Position numbers and translations under genes: made by a program
DNA from: Methylomonas paludis
GTDB taxonomy: Bacteria > Pseudomonadota > Gammaproteobacteria > Methylococcales > Methylomonadaceae
Reading direction: 5' to 3'
Assembly: GCF_018734325.1 (NCBI RefSeq)
Contig: NZ_CP073754.1
Location: 2,790,001-2,854,000, forward strand
DNA: 64,000 nucleotides
The notes under the pieces: generated by a model
Databases searched by the model: none
The model's input: only the letters and a program-made list of their open reading frames with translations
Told to the model about the DNA's origin: nothing
Shown: positions 1-8,889 of the stretch, in pieces
Numbering within the stretch: position 1 is the stretch's first letter
Layout: every line of letters starts with the position of its first letter

Positions 1-1068
1 ACTACTGCCACCCCTTACCGGGTTTATGGCGGTCTACGCTTTTTTGAGCGCATGGAAATTAAAAACGCCTTGGCCTATCTGCGCCTGATGAATAATCAGC
101 ACGATGACGCTTCTTTTGAACGCATAGTCAATACACCCACTCGGGGCATAGGCGCCAAAACCCTGGACAATATGCGCTCGCTCGCCCGAGAACAACAACT
201 GTCGCTATGGCGAGCCTCTCAGTTTATGCTGGAACAAAAACAATTATCGGCGCGGGCCGCTAGTGCCCTGCAGAGCTTCTTAAGCCTAATCCAAAAACTA
301 GGTCAGGATAGTACCGATCTGCCGCTGCACGAAAAAGTAAAATTCGTCATCGAAGCCAGCGCACTGCTGGATTTGTATAAAAAGGAAAAACAGGATAAAG
401 GCGAAACCCGAGTGGAAAACCTGGAGGAATTGGTCAATGCCGCCCGCTTGTTCGATTATCAAAACAATAATGATGATGAAGAAAATTTAAGTGAATTAGA
501 CATGTTTTTGGCTCATGCCACCCTGGAGGCCGGCGAGAATCAGGGAGAGGCCGAAGAAGACTGCGTACAGCTGATGACCATCCACTCCGCCAAGGGGCTG
601 GAGTTTAAACTGGTATTTATGGTCGGCATGGAAGATGGCTTATTTCCCTCTCAGCAGGCCCTGGATGATGTCGGACGCTTACAAGAAGAACGGCGTTTAT
701 GTTATGTGGGCATCACCCGCGCCATGCAGCAACTATATTTAAGCCACGCAGAATCAAGACGCCTGTACGGTAAAGACAGCTATCCGCGCCCTTCCCGCTT
801 CATCCGTGAAATTCCAGAGGACTTACTGCAAGAAATTCGTATGCGTGCCAATATCAGCAGACCGCTCAGCACTTCACCCAACCAATCACAAAAAATAAGT
901 AATAACTCGGCTTATAGACTGGGCCAAACCGTCAGACACGCCAAATTTGGCGAAGGTGTAGTACTTCAAACCGAAGGCGAAGGCGCCGAAGAAAAAGTGC
1001 AAATTAATTTTCGTAATGAAGGAATCAAATGGCTGATGCTGGCCTATGCCAAACTTGAGAAAGCCTGA
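1..1068 (+). CDS. uvrD: DNA helicase II UvrD, C-terminal part (5' truncated by window)
   Basis: SF1A 3'-5' helicase used in nucleotide-excision and mismatch repair. The frame is open from base 1, so the gene begins before the window; about 355 residues are visible. Seen: YRVYGGLRFFERMEIK at the very start (helicase motif IV region), TIHSAKGLEF near base 580 (motif V) and YVGITRA near base 705 (motif VI). The C-terminal tail after about base 900 has the small basic RLGQTVRHAKFGEGVV domain typical of UvrD, which separates it from Rep. The stop at 1066-1068 is followed by 188 bases without a gene before htpG. High confidence in family, and good confidence in UvrD over Rep because of the tail. 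Confidence 0.95.
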   Translation, partial: TTATPYRVYGGLRFFERMEIKNALAYLRLMNNQHDDASFERIVNTPTRGIGAKTLDNMRSLAREQQLSLWRASQFMLEQKQLSARAASALQSFLSLIQKLGQDSTDLPLHEKVKFVIEASALLDLYKKEKQDKGETRVENLEELVNAARLFDYQNNNDDEENLSELDMFLAHATLEAGENQGEAEEDCVQLMTIHSAKGLEFKLVFMVGMEDGLFPSQQALDDVGRLQEERRLCYVGITRAMQQLYLSHAESRRLYGKDSYPRPSRFIREIPEDLLQEIRMRANISRPLSTSPNQSQKISNNSAYRLGQTVRHAKFGEGVVLQTEGEGAEEKVQINFRNEGIKWLMLAYAKLEKA

Positions 1069-1256
1069 CATTCGCTACATCAATCCCAAAACTGACGAAA
1101 TCTCTGGGCGGCACCGACATTTTCGCAACCAGACTATCTAGATCTCCAAGCAAATCGAGAAAAATCCCCGGCCTGACTCTTGAAAACCAGCCCGATCATC
1201 CCCAAGTTGCTGACTAAAGAATTTTAACTTAGTCTTAACCCGAGAAGAGTATAAAC

Positions 1257-3191
1257 ATGACTGTTGAAGCAAAAAAAGAAACACTAGGTTTTCAAACTGA
1301 GGTCAAACATTTACTGCATTTAATGATTCATTCCTTGTACAGCAACAAGGAAATATTCTTGCGCGAATTAATTTCCAACGCCTCTGATGCCGCCGATAAG
1401 CTGCGTTTCGAAGCATTGGGAAATGACAGTCTTTATGAAGGCGATAGCGATCTGAAAATCCGTATCGAATTTAATGAACCCCAAAAAACTATCACCATTA
1501 TTGACAATGGTATTGGTATGACCCGCGAAGAAGTTCAGGATCATATCGGTACTATCGCTAAATCGGGAACCAAACAGTTTTTTGAGCGCTTAACCGGCGA
1601 CCAAGCCAAAGACAGTGAATTAATTGGTCAATTTGGGGTTGGCTTCTATTCAGCCTTTATCGTTGCCGATAAAGTTAGCTTGACCACCCGTAAAGCTGGA
1701 ACCGCTGTTAGCGAAGGGGTACGTTGGGAATCGGCCGGCGAAGGTGACTACAGCATTGAAACGGTAGAAAAACCCAGCAGAGGCACTGAAATTGTGCTGC
1801 ATCTGAAGGAAGGCGAAACAGAATTTTTAAACGATTGGCGCCTGCGTTCCATTATTAAAAAATTCTCGGATCACATTTCCTTACCAATTGTGATGAGTAA
1901 AGAAGTTGTTGCCGAGCAGGACGAGGAAAACAACGAAATAACGCCAGCCAACATTGAGGATGAGACCGTCAATAGCGCTTCGGCTCTATGGGCAAAATCA
2001 AAAGACGAAATTAGCGACGAAGCCTATAGCGAATTCTACAAACATGTCGCGCATGATTTTCAGGAACCGCTAACCTATGTTCACAGCAAAGTGGAAGGCA
2101 TCAATGAATATACCCTGCTGCTTTATGTCCCTAGCCGCGCTCCGTTTGACTTATGGGACCGTGATGCCAAACATGGGGTGAAGCTTTACATCCGCAAAGT
2201 ATTCATCACCGATGACGCAGAGCAACTGATGCCGCGTTATCTGCGCTTTATCCGTGGCATTATCGATGCAGATTCATTGCCATTGAATGTTTCCCGGGAA
2301 ATTTTGCAACAAAGCAAACAAATCAGCACGATTAAAGCCGGTGCGGTCAAAAAAGTACTAGGGCTGCTGGAAAACCTAGCCGAAACCGATGGTGAAAAAT
2401 ACCAGCAATTCTGGGAACAATTCGGCAATGTTATCAAGGAAGGTTCAGTTGAAGATTTCAAAAACAAAGAGCGTATCGCCAAACTGTTAAGATTTTCTTC
2501 CTCACATACTGACAGCAAAGTCCAGAATGTGTCGCTGGATGACTACATCAGCCGGATGAAAGAAGGTCAGGATAAAATATATTTTGTCACGGCAGACAAC
2601 TTTGCTGCGGCCAAAAACAGTCCGCATCTGGAAGTTTTCCGCAAAAAAAATATCGAAGTATTGTTGCTGACGGATCGAATCGACGAATGGCTGGTCTCCA
2701 GCTTAAGCGAATATAACGACAAGCACTTGCAATCCATTAGCAAAGGTGAGCTTGATCTGGACAAATTTGACACTGAAGCTGAAAAACAGCAACAGGCTGA
2801 AATCAGCAAAGATTTTGAATCCGTGTTAAAACAAATGCAGGAAGTGCTGGCCGATAAAGTCAGCGAGGTCAGAATCAGCCACCGACTGACCGATTCGCCG
2901 GCCTGTCTGGTGACCGGTGCCTATGACATGAGCCTGAACATGGAACGAATTATGAAAGAGGCGGGACAGGCCGCAAATATGCTGGGCATGGGCGGCAGCA
3001 AACCGATACTCGAAGTTAATCCTGAACATGCTTTGGTTAATGTACTGAAAAACGAACAGGACGATGCACGATTTGCAGATATTACCCATATTCTTTTCGA
3101 CCAGACGGTACTTAGCGAAGGCGGCCAACTCGACGATCCATCAGTATTTGTCCACAAGCTGAATGGCTTACTGCAAAGCCTTTTAGCTTAA
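1257..3191 (+). CDS. htpG: Molecular chaperone HtpG (bacterial Hsp90)
   Basis: Cytosolic ATP-dependent Hsp90 chaperone, 644 residues, close to the usual 620-640. The N-terminal GHKL ATPase shows ELISNASDA near residue 37 (Mg-binding Asn), DNGIGM near residue 83 and GQFGVGFYSAF near residue 124. The middle domain carries the SRAPFDLW and NVSREILQ signatures, and the C-terminal dimerisation domain follows. There is no MEEVD tail, as expected for bacteria. The ATG is preceded by a GAGAAG Shine-Dalgarno-like sequence. It appears to be a single-gene transcript ending at the hairpin at 3214-3242. No heat-shock promoter was recognised with confidence in the upstream 188 bases. Confidence 0.97.
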   Translation: MTVEAKKETLGFQTEVKHLLHLMIHSLYSNKEIFLRELISNASDAADKLRFEALGNDSLYEGDSDLKIRIEFNEPQKTITIIDNGIGMTREEVQDHIGTIAKSGTKQFFERLTGDQAKDSELIGQFGVGFYSAFIVADKVSLTTRKAGTAVSEGVRWESAGEGDYSIETVEKPSRGTEIVLHLKEGETEFLNDWRLRSIIKKFSDHISLPIVMSKEVVAEQDEENNEITPANIEDETVNSASALWAKSKDEISDEAYSEFYKHVAHDFQEPLTYVHSKVEGINEYTLLLYVPSRAPFDLWDRDAKHGVKLYIRKVFITDDAEQLMPRYLRFIRGIIDADSLPLNVSREILQQSKQISTIKAGAVKKVLGLLENLAETDGEKYQQFWEQFGNVIKEGSVEDFKNKERIAKLLRFSSSHTDSKVQNVSLDDYISRMKEGQDKIYFVTADNFAAAKNSPHLEVFRKKNIEVLLLTDRIDEWLVSSLSEYNDKHLQSISKGELDLDKFDTEAEKQQQAEISKDFESVLKQMQEVLADKVSEVRISHRLTDSPACLVTGAYDMSLNMERIMKEAGQAANMLGMGGSKPILEVNPEHALVNVLKNEQDDARFADITHILFDQTVLSEGGQLDDPSVFVHKLNGLLQSLLA

Positions 3192-3213
3192 ATCACTGCA
3201 TAAGCCAAAAATA

Positions 3214-3242
3214 GCAGGCTTAACCGATAAAGTTAAGCCTGC
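3214..3242. terminator. Hairpin between convergent htpG and outer-membrane gene
   Basis: An 11-bp perfect stem GCAGGCTTAAC / GTTAAGCCTGC with a 7-nt loop sits between convergent genes. Read on the minus strand the stem is followed by TATTTTTGG, a fair U-tract, so it best serves the minus-strand gene. On the plus strand the tail is weak (ACTGCTTTGTTT). Confidence 0.75.
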
Positions 3243-3276
3243 ACTGCTTTGTTTGACCGGCAATTCTGTACCAGAC

Positions 3277-3981
3277 TTATAATTGCCAAAATTTGAATTG
3301 TGCCAAATTCAGTTTTAAGCCGACGATTCCATAAAACTCATTACCGGAATCAGTTTCCGGCACACCTACACCGGCATAAATCGATTGATACCAAAGATTG
3401 ATGACAGCTCCGGACACATTACTGTGACCGCTGAAATAATCGCCCTGCAGATAAAAATCCGCCGTAAAATTCAAATTAAAACCGACGGTATAAGCCAACA
3501 CATCAGTTGTTGTAGTCAGGGCCTTGTCGGCCCAAAAAGGCCCGGCCCGCAAACTGATTAAGGGCAGCGCTTGATAGGAAATGACAGCATAATCAATGTT
3601 ATGCCATTGATGCTGAGTTGAAAGAGCTGTCGTACCATTTTGAGTACCGAGTACCGCTTTCAATTGCTTAGTCACATCAAAGGATTTTGATACATTGATA
3701 TAACTATCCCATTCGTAATTCTGAGCACCACCGCCATAAACTGGGATGTTATATGAGGCTATTTGCACATCCCAGCCATCAACTGAAGAAAAATCCAGGG
3801 TTGGACTAAGATAATCAGTGGCCGCGTAGGTATTGGATTCTAGGGTAAATGACCAGACATCACTATCATCGGTGTTGGGAGTAGTATCAATTTTTCTGAC
3901 CGGATGAGCTTTACCACTATCTTTGGGATGAGCATAACCCGAAATAAATAGCAAAAGGAATGCTAATTGCAGCGCTTTCAT
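3277..3981 (-). CDS. Putative outer-membrane beta-barrel protein, function unknown
   Basis: About 234 residues from the start chosen at 3981 (MKALQLAFLL...), which begins directly with a Sec signal peptide; an in-frame start 8 codons earlier at 4005 would add MFLAKNIV in front of it. After the signal the protein alternates aromatic and polar residues in strand-like stretches and ends in a C-terminal aromatic segment (LAQFKFWQL), as expected for a small outer-membrane barrel. It has DYLSPTLDFSSVDGWDVQ early and ISLRAGPFWADKALT in the middle; no characterised family was recognised. It stands alone, convergent with htpG. A small porin-like or environment-induced barrel is plausible; the substrate is unknown. 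Confidence 0.6.
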   Translation of the reverse strand: MKALQLAFLLLFISGYAHPKDSGKAHPVRKIDTTPNTDDSDVWSFTLESNTYAATDYLSPTLDFSSVDGWDVQIASYNIPVYGGGAQNYEWDSYINVSKSFDVTKQLKAVLGTQNGTTALSTQHQWHNIDYAVISYQALPLISLRAGPFWADKALTTTTDVLAYTVGFNLNFTADFYLQGDYFSGHSNVSGAVINLWYQSIYAGVGVPETDSGNEFYGIVGLKLNLAQFKFWQL

Positions 3982-4126
3982 CACGATATTTTTTGCCAAA
4001 AACACCTGACAAACCAGTAGTAGCTAATCTGAACTACTAGAGCCATATCCAATTACCGAAATCATTTTCCCTGCCGCTGCAAGTCGGCTAAACTGACAGA
4101 AGCCGACCACACTCACGGAGACAATG

Positions 4127-4750
4127 TTATAGAGCGTCCTGACAACCAAAATGATATTGATAATCTGCTAATGCCCGGTTTATCACTTCATGGGCTTCTT
4201 CTCTGCCATAGACATCGGTTATTTCACAACCATTTTCTTCGTCGGGAAGGTGTTTATAGGTTAAAAAATAATGCTTGAGACGATTAATATAGGAGGCCGG
4301 GCAATCAGAAACATCCCGCCATTGCCGATAAAATTCATCACCTTTCATCACAGCAATAATTTTATCGTCGGCTTCCCCACCATCCAACAAACGAAAACCA
4401 CCAATAGGAATGGCCTGCAAAAGGATATCGCCATGCGTGACCGTGCGTTCGCTTAACACACAAATATCGATGGGGTCGCCATCCCCTTTCAGCACAGCTT
4501 TACCTGATTTTAAACCGGCGTATTCGGCAACTCTTTCAGCACAATAGGTTCGTGGAATGAATCCGTAGAGCGTGGGTATCATATTGGAAAATTTTTGGGG
4601 CCGATCAATTTTTAAATAACCGCTGGCTTTATCGATTTCGTATTTCACGGTATCGGACGGCACAATTTCAATAAATGCCGTGACTATAGAGGGTGCATCA
4701 TTACCTGGATGAATCCCATGCCAGGGATGTGCTTTATGTACAATATTCAT
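4127..4750 (-). CDS. ppa: Inorganic pyrophosphatase (family I)
   Basis: Hydrolyses pyrophosphate from biosynthetic reactions in the cytosol. The 207-residue protein has the family I signature GDGDPIDICVL (three catalytic Asp residues), preceded by TLYGFIPRTYC and followed by GGFRLLDGGEADDKIIAV, which contains the second metal-binding acidic cluster. It is longer than the 175-residue E. coli enzyme and has an N-terminal HPWHGIHPG segment, like the longer plant- and methylotroph-type versions. It stands alone, divergent from the superoxide-reductase-like gene. Family assignment is firm; whether it is the only PPase in the cell cannot be judged here. Confidence 0.93.
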   Translation of the reverse strand: MNIVHKAHPWHGIHPGNDAPSIVTAFIEIVPSDTVKYEIDKASGYLKIDRPQKFSNMIPTLYGFIPRTYCAERVAEYAGLKSGKAVLKGDGDPIDICVLSERTVTHGDILLQAIPIGGFRLLDGGEADDKIIAVMKGDEFYRQWRDVSDCPASYINRLKHYFLTYKHLPDEENGCEITDVYGREEAHEVINRALADYQYHFGCQDAL

Positions 4751-4942
4751 ATGGGAAAAAGTCTATTAACCTGTTTTTCAATCCTGAAATCAATCCAACC
4801 GGTTTTTCAATAAAAAGCCCGAAAAAAAACGGGTTTTCCGGGTTAGGTTTATGCATTATCATGCATCACAGCATGATGCGTTGAGCTATTTAAAATAGCG
4901 GCACGCAACAATACCATTTAACCAACCGATTAAGGTACCATT

Positions 4943-5371
4943 ATGGAACGTAGAAATTTTATCCGCCTGAGCCTCACGACTGCAGGTGCGGCACTAAGCC
5001 TACCAGCCATTAGCCTCGCAGAAAACCGCAAACCGTTACCAACCGGTGCGGACATTTTCTATACCAAAGAAGACACCGGTCGTTGGGCCGGCAAAGCCGC
5101 TACTCATCTACCGGTCATCGAAATCAGCAAAACTGCGGCCGAGGCAACTGTCAAAATCACCACACCTCATGAAATGAAGGGGTATGAGCATTATATTGTT
5201 AAACATATATTACTTGATAAAGATCACAAGTTCATCAATGAACACATGTTTGACCCTAGTAAAGACAGCATTGCCATATCCTCATTTACGCTAAAAAACT
5301 ACAGTGGCAGCATATACGCCCTAAGTTTTTGCAATAAACACGACCTTTGGTTAGCCGAAGCCGAAATATAA
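4943..5371 (+). CDS. Tat-exported superoxide reductase-like (neelaredoxin family) protein
   Basis: 142 residues. The N-terminus MERRNFIRLSLTTAGAALS is a twin-arginine signal with a hydrophobic stretch ending at SLA, so the folded protein should be exported with its metal. The mature part carries all five expected ligands of the class II superoxide reductase iron centre: His55 in THLPVIE, His76 and His83 in HEMKGYEHYIVKH, then Cys130 and His133 in CNKHDLW. The family reduces superoxide to peroxide without making oxygen. It lacks the N-terminal desulforedoxin domain of desulfoferrodoxin. AAGG precedes the ATG. The periplasmic role is inferred from the Tat signal; a variant with an altered activity cannot be excluded. 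Confidence 0.8.
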   Translation: MERRNFIRLSLTTAGAALSLPAISLAENRKPLPTGADIFYTKEDTGRWAGKAATHLPVIEISKTAAEATVKITTPHEMKGYEHYIVKHILLDKDHKFINEHMFDPSKDSIAISSFTLKNYSGSIYALSFCNKHDLWLAEAEI

Positions 5372-5932
5372 ACTTCACCACCTCATATATACCTGCCTTT
5401 GGCTGGACAGGTCAGTACTATGTTTCGCTAAAATCACAACTCAACTTAATCACTGGTTTTCCAAGCAAGCCAAAAATTACGCTAAGCCTAGTAGCTTACA
5501 AAGGCAAGCTGTTAAACCAGCAACATCTATCCTGTCGGGACTTGGCACACTAGTGTAACCGCAGTTCAAGCTTTGTCATAACACCGAAAGGCTGATTGAC
5601 CAGCAAACGCAAAAATCGGCCAAAAATCAACCATATTACCTATCGTCATATCTATATCAACTAAAGTAATTAAATATATTACAGTAATATTACATACTAT
5701 CTATTTCCACCAGAAATACCTAAAATTTATTAAATTATACTAAGACTAAAGCTTAAGCTGCCGCCAAGACAATACTAATTTAAAAACTACGACCAAAAAC
5801 CAACCACCCACAAAGACATAAAATTTTTTCCTTATTTTTCAATAAACTAAATAATATTTTTAAATTAAAAATACCGACCCGCTGAATACCAAAACTTCTA
5901 CAAACCCAAACAAAAACAAAATACTGTATTTC
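5372..5932. other. Long AT-rich intergenic region without a supported gene
   Basis: No credible coding sequence: the only reading frame here is short and overlaps the end of the preceding gene. The stretch from about 5640 is very AT-rich. It contains a perfect 15-bp palindrome ATATTACAGTAATAT at 5676-5690 that could be an operator for the downstream PEP-CTERM/RTX genes, but nothing links it to a known regulator. Confidence 0.5.
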
Positions 5933-5961
5933 TTGACCCAGTCATAAAATAATGGTACATT
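5933..5961 (+). promoter_or_regulatory. Candidate sigma-70 promoter for the PEP-CTERM/RTX genes
   Basis: TTGACC at 5933-5938, a 17-bp spacer, then TACATT at 5956-5961. The predicted start near 5969 gives a leader of about 185 nt before the gene at 6155. The -10 matches 4 of 6 positions, so this is a moderate call. Confidence 0.45.
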
Positions 5962-5988
5962 TTATTCAAGTACCTTCAGCTGGGATTT

Positions 5989-6145
5989 TTAATACATCGA
6001 CAGGGATGGGACGAAAGGGCACGAGCATAACCATGAACAACCCATGCATTCTAAAAACGGATTGCGTTTGAGATGTGGCTTTTTAACACATCGAAATGGC
6101 ATGTGTTCTGACTGAGACGTTGATTTAATAACTTTATGGAAAGGT
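5989..6145 (+). promoter_or_regulatory. Structured 5' leader with a CsrA/RsmA-type motif
   Basis: The leader of the gene at 6155 has ACAGGGATG at 6000-6008, which matches the core of the CsrA binding consensus ACARGGAUG. It also has small hairpins: AAACG/CGTTT around 6056-6069 and ACACAT/ATGTGT around 6086-6106. The sequence does not fit a riboswitch class I can name. Post-transcriptional control by CsrA is inference. Confidence 0.35.
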
Positions 6146-6154
6146 TTTTGGGAT

Positions 6155-6913
6155 ATGACATATAAAAAATTTATTGTAGTGCCTTTTTTGCTATTGACAG
6201 TGAACGAATCAGCGCAAGCAAGTTCGTATCCTCCTAGCCTAAATAACTTATTTACCGGCAAGGCAAATGCACCATCCAGCGCTGACTTTGCTTTTGACTC
6301 GCGCGGATTAACCGTCTCAGTTAGTGGCAGCGGCAGCAGTTACACATTAACGGCTCATGGCACCGGCAACCTCACCTATTATAGCCCAGGAAACACGACG
6401 ACTTATGCCGGCACCAGTACCAGTTATACTCTTACCGCCAATTTCACTCAAGCCGATCACATTATTTCGCTAAACCATGGCGAATTAACTATAAGCAGTA
6501 CACTTGGTTTACGGCCAACCGCAATAGGCGGAGTTGCCCTGAATGCCCCTGTACATAATTTATTGTACGATGCACAATTAACCGGCTTTAAAGTAGGCAC
6601 AGAGCAGGGAGACCTAGGCTTCACAACAGCATTTAACCCTTCCTGGTCTAACCAAACTCCGTTTACAGGCGGTTCACAAAATGAGTCTGTGTATCTATTT
6701 GACCAACTTGCTTTAGCTAATGGCGGTATTGGCCGATTAACACAACTTGTTGACGCTTTTGCCAGCGGCGATTTGAGCGCCATAAGCAACATCACCTACT
6801 CAAATGTTGAATCTTTTGCCGTCATACCACTACCTTCACCAGTAGTTCTGTTCGGCAGCGGATTAACTGCATTGATTGGATTAAGACATCAACGTAGAAA
6901 TAATTCTAAATGA
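6155..6913 (+). CDS. PEP-CTERM (VPLP-type) exported surface protein
   Basis: 252 residues. A Sec signal peptide (ends near SAQAS) is followed by a Ser/Thr/Gly-rich low-complexity body. The C-terminal sorting signal is IPLPSPVVLFGSGLTALIG followed by RHQRR: a proline motif, a hydrophobic helix and a basic tail, as in proteins processed by exosortase and attached to or released with exopolysaccharide. No enzymatic domain was recognised. It lies 29 bases upstream of the RTX-repeat gene and is probably cotranscribed with it. The gene has its own leader and promoter candidate. The sorting call is good; function beyond surface or matrix protein is unknown. Confidence 0.75.
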   Translation: MTYKKFIVVPFLLLTVNESAQASSYPPSLNNLFTGKANAPSSADFAFDSRGLTVSVSGSGSSYTLTAHGTGNLTYYSPGNTTTYAGTSTSYTLTANFTQADHIISLNHGELTISSTLGLRPTAIGGVALNAPVHNLLYDAQLTGFKVGTEQGDLGFTTAFNPSWSNQTPFTGGSQNESVYLFDQLALANGGIGRLTQLVDAFASGDLSAISNITYSNVESFAVIPLPSPVVLFGSGLTALIGLRHQRRNNSK

Positions 6914-6942
6914 TATTAAATACAGATTTATAGGATATTGAG

Positions 6943-8463
6943 ATGACTATTACAATCAACAACAACCCAAACGACCCAAGCGGCCTATATACGATTGATA
7001 GCACAACTGCGATTTCAGGCAAAACTGTTATTGGTGGAACCGCAAAACACAAAATTGTCATTGCCAATAATGTTCAATACACCGTAACCGGTGACAACGG
7101 TGGCGATACCATCAATTTCAGCAAAAATACCACGGACAATAATCTGTTTGGTGGTACTGGTGATGACACTATTAAAGCCGGCAATGGCAATAATTACATA
7201 GTCGGCGGCGGTGGCAATGACACCATCAGCGCGGGCAATGGTAGTAATACCATTTTAGTTGGCTCAACTACTGGTACATCGCCAGTAAGCAGCACAGTTT
7301 CGGTCGGTAGCGGCAATAACAGTATTTCAATAAGCGGAAATAGTAGCGATATCGCCAGCATTAGTCTGGGCAAAGGCAGCAACTGGGTTAGTGTTTCAGG
7401 CGGAACAGCCAATATTAAAAGCTTCAGTAATGCTAAAGATGCGCTGGATGTTTTCAGTGGAGCAACGGCTAACGTATTAGCCATAACCAAAGCCTGGACT
7501 CCTGACAATCAAACCATCAACGATGGCACAGTTTATTTAACCACTAAAACTGTTGCAATTAATCTGAGCGGTGCTGGCGGCACGAGTGGCTGGAATGTTA
7601 CCGCGACCGGCTCAACTTCGTTAACCGGCAGCAGCTATAACGATACCTTTCTTGCCAGTGGCAGCAAAGATGTTTTGACTGGCGGCGGCGGCACCGATAG
7701 TTTTTATATCACTAAAGGCAGCTCAACTATCACCGACTTAAGTGGTAACGATGTATTAGTGGCTTCTGCAAAAACCAAAGTTAGCGCAACCGTTTCAGCG
7801 AATTGGACAGCTGGGAATACCACTACCGATGATGGTGCGGTTACTTTGAATCTCAATTCCGGCGTTTCAGTTGACCTAAGCAACGCGGTAGTCAGCAAAG
7901 GTTTAACCATTGACGGTAGCAATGGCAGTGACAACATTATCGGCAGCAATGGCAACGACTTGATTAAAGCCGGCATACACGATTCTCTGACCGGCGGTGC
8001 CGGTAGTGACACCTTCAGCTTTGCCAAAGGCAGCACTGTTAAAGGCGTAGAAAAAATATTTGGCGGCATTACCGATACTACCTTAAATACTGTTACTGAT
8101 TACAGCAAAGGTGCAGTGGGAACTGGTGATGTCCTTCAATACTCGTCTACCCTGAAAATTGGCGGGTTCGATGCGGCTAATGGTGTGAGTATTGACAGCA
8201 AAACAGGCGTTGTCTCATTTACATCAAATCCTACCGATTTGAACACAGCGGTAACAGAACTTGCTACAGCCTTCAATTCCCATCATCAAGGCAATGGCAC
8301 TTTTGCTTTTTTTCAGCTTAATGGTACAGGCCCTGAATATCTGTATATTGCCAGCGCTAAAGAAGCCTCGCCCAGTAGCCATGATAATGTCATTCAACTG
8401 GTTGGTGTTACTTCAATTAGCGAGATCAGCTTACACGGCTCACATTTAACTATTATTAGTTAA
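6943..8463 (+). CDS. RTX-like (hemolysin-type Ca-binding repeat) secreted protein
   Basis: 506 residues without an N-terminal signal peptide, rich in Gly, Asn, Asp, Ser and Thr. Glycine-rich nonapeptide repeats are clear: GGTGDDTIKAGNGNN and GGGGNDTISAGNGSN near residues 70-100, then NGSDNIIGSNGNDLIKAG near 325 and LTGGAGSDTFSF near 345. The last 100 residues (from SDTFSFAKGS to the end) resemble the C-terminal region of secreted RTX proteins that carries the type I export signal. GGAT stands 7 bases before the ATG. No type I secretion genes lie next to it; the ABC gene downstream is MsbA-like rather than HlyB-like. A calcium-binding extracellular or S-layer-like role is likely; no catalytic domain is visible. 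Confidence 0.8.
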   Translation: MTITINNNPNDPSGLYTIDSTTAISGKTVIGGTAKHKIVIANNVQYTVTGDNGGDTINFSKNTTDNNLFGGTGDDTIKAGNGNNYIVGGGGNDTISAGNGSNTILVGSTTGTSPVSSTVSVGSGNNSISISGNSSDIASISLGKGSNWVSVSGGTANIKSFSNAKDALDVFSGATANVLAITKAWTPDNQTINDGTVYLTTKTVAINLSGAGGTSGWNVTATGSTSLTGSSYNDTFLASGSKDVLTGGGGTDSFYITKGSSTITDLSGNDVLVASAKTKVSATVSANWTAGNTTTDDGAVTLNLNSGVSVDLSNAVVSKGLTIDGSNGSDNIIGSNGNDLIKAGIHDSLTGGAGSDTFSFAKGSTVKGVEKIFGGITDTTLNTVTDYSKGAVGTGDVLQYSSTLKIGGFDAANGVSIDSKTGVVSFTSNPTDLNTAVTELATAFNSHHQGNGTFAFFQLNGTGPEYLYIASAKEASPSSHDNVIQLVGVTSISEISLHGSHLTIIS

Positions 8464-8492
8464 TCTACTGTTTATCGAGTTTTTTTATCAAG

Positions 8493-8527
8493 GCCGTTAA
8501 GCTATTTGGCTTTAACGGCTTTTTTAT
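8493..8527 (+). terminator. Rho-independent terminator after the RTX gene
   Basis: Stem GCCGTTAA (8493-8500) / TTAACGGC (8512-8519) with an 11-nt loop, followed by TTTTTTATT. It lies 30 bases after the RTX stop codon. Confidence 0.9.
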
Positions 8528-8594
8528 TGCTCCAATGTTGACCGCCTCTCTGGCTGATCCAGCTGCGCTTATCATTTAGGCATACTGTGTTAGT

Positions 8595-8728
8595 AGTCGA
8601 CCAATTCTTATTTTGACAGATACCTAGTAGGATGTGCTGAACGCAGTGATGCGCATCAATCGCGCACGATGCGCCTCCAGAATCGGCACATCCTCTGGCT
8701 CTTCTGTCAAAATAAGATTGGTCAACCA
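8595..8728. repeat. MITE-like palindromic element, about 134 bp
   Basis: Terminal inverted repeats of 25 bp (8596-8620 and 8703-8727) share the core GACCAAT..CTTATTTTGACAGA. Inside them a second inverted pair, AGGATGTGC (8628-8636) and GCACATCCT, makes the whole element fold into one long hairpin. A 5-bp direct repeat TTAGT borders it (8590-8594 and 8729-8733), suggesting transposition. A degenerate copy lies at 39360-39450, and a fragment of the inner part at 51723-51752. It has no coding capacity. It sits in the gap between the RTX terminator and the ABC gene; the rest of that gap holds nothing else I can name. Confidence 0.75.
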
Positions 8729-8889
8729 TTAGTTTGAAGGCTGCTAAAATCGCTTGATATCCCTAGCAGAGCTCTAAAAACCAATTTTCCAAGAAACAAC
8801 ACGCTTAATCAAATTTCTTCATCATATAAAGGCTGTACAATTAAAAGTCTGGGGGCACTCCCATCACTTTTTCAACTTCCGCTTGTTAT

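Noticed and set aside
5347-5553. 68-codon frame after the superoxide reductase-like gene
   Set aside because: Overlaps the end of that gene, no ribosome-binding site, no recognisable features.
5989-6145. Cyclic-di-GMP (GEMM) riboswitch before the PEP-CTERM gene
   Set aside because: GGGACGAAAGGGC recalls parts of the consensus, but the paired P1-P3 arrangement and GCAAAGCC core are missing.
6943-8463. CRISPR or tandem repeat array
   Set aside because: The repetition is protein-level Gly/Asn/Asp RTX motifs without conserved DNA repeats and spacers. No CRISPR array, tRNA or rRNA was seen anywhere in the window.
8502-8729. 75-codon frame on the minus strand
   Set aside because: It runs through the terminator and the palindromic element; composition reflects the repeat.
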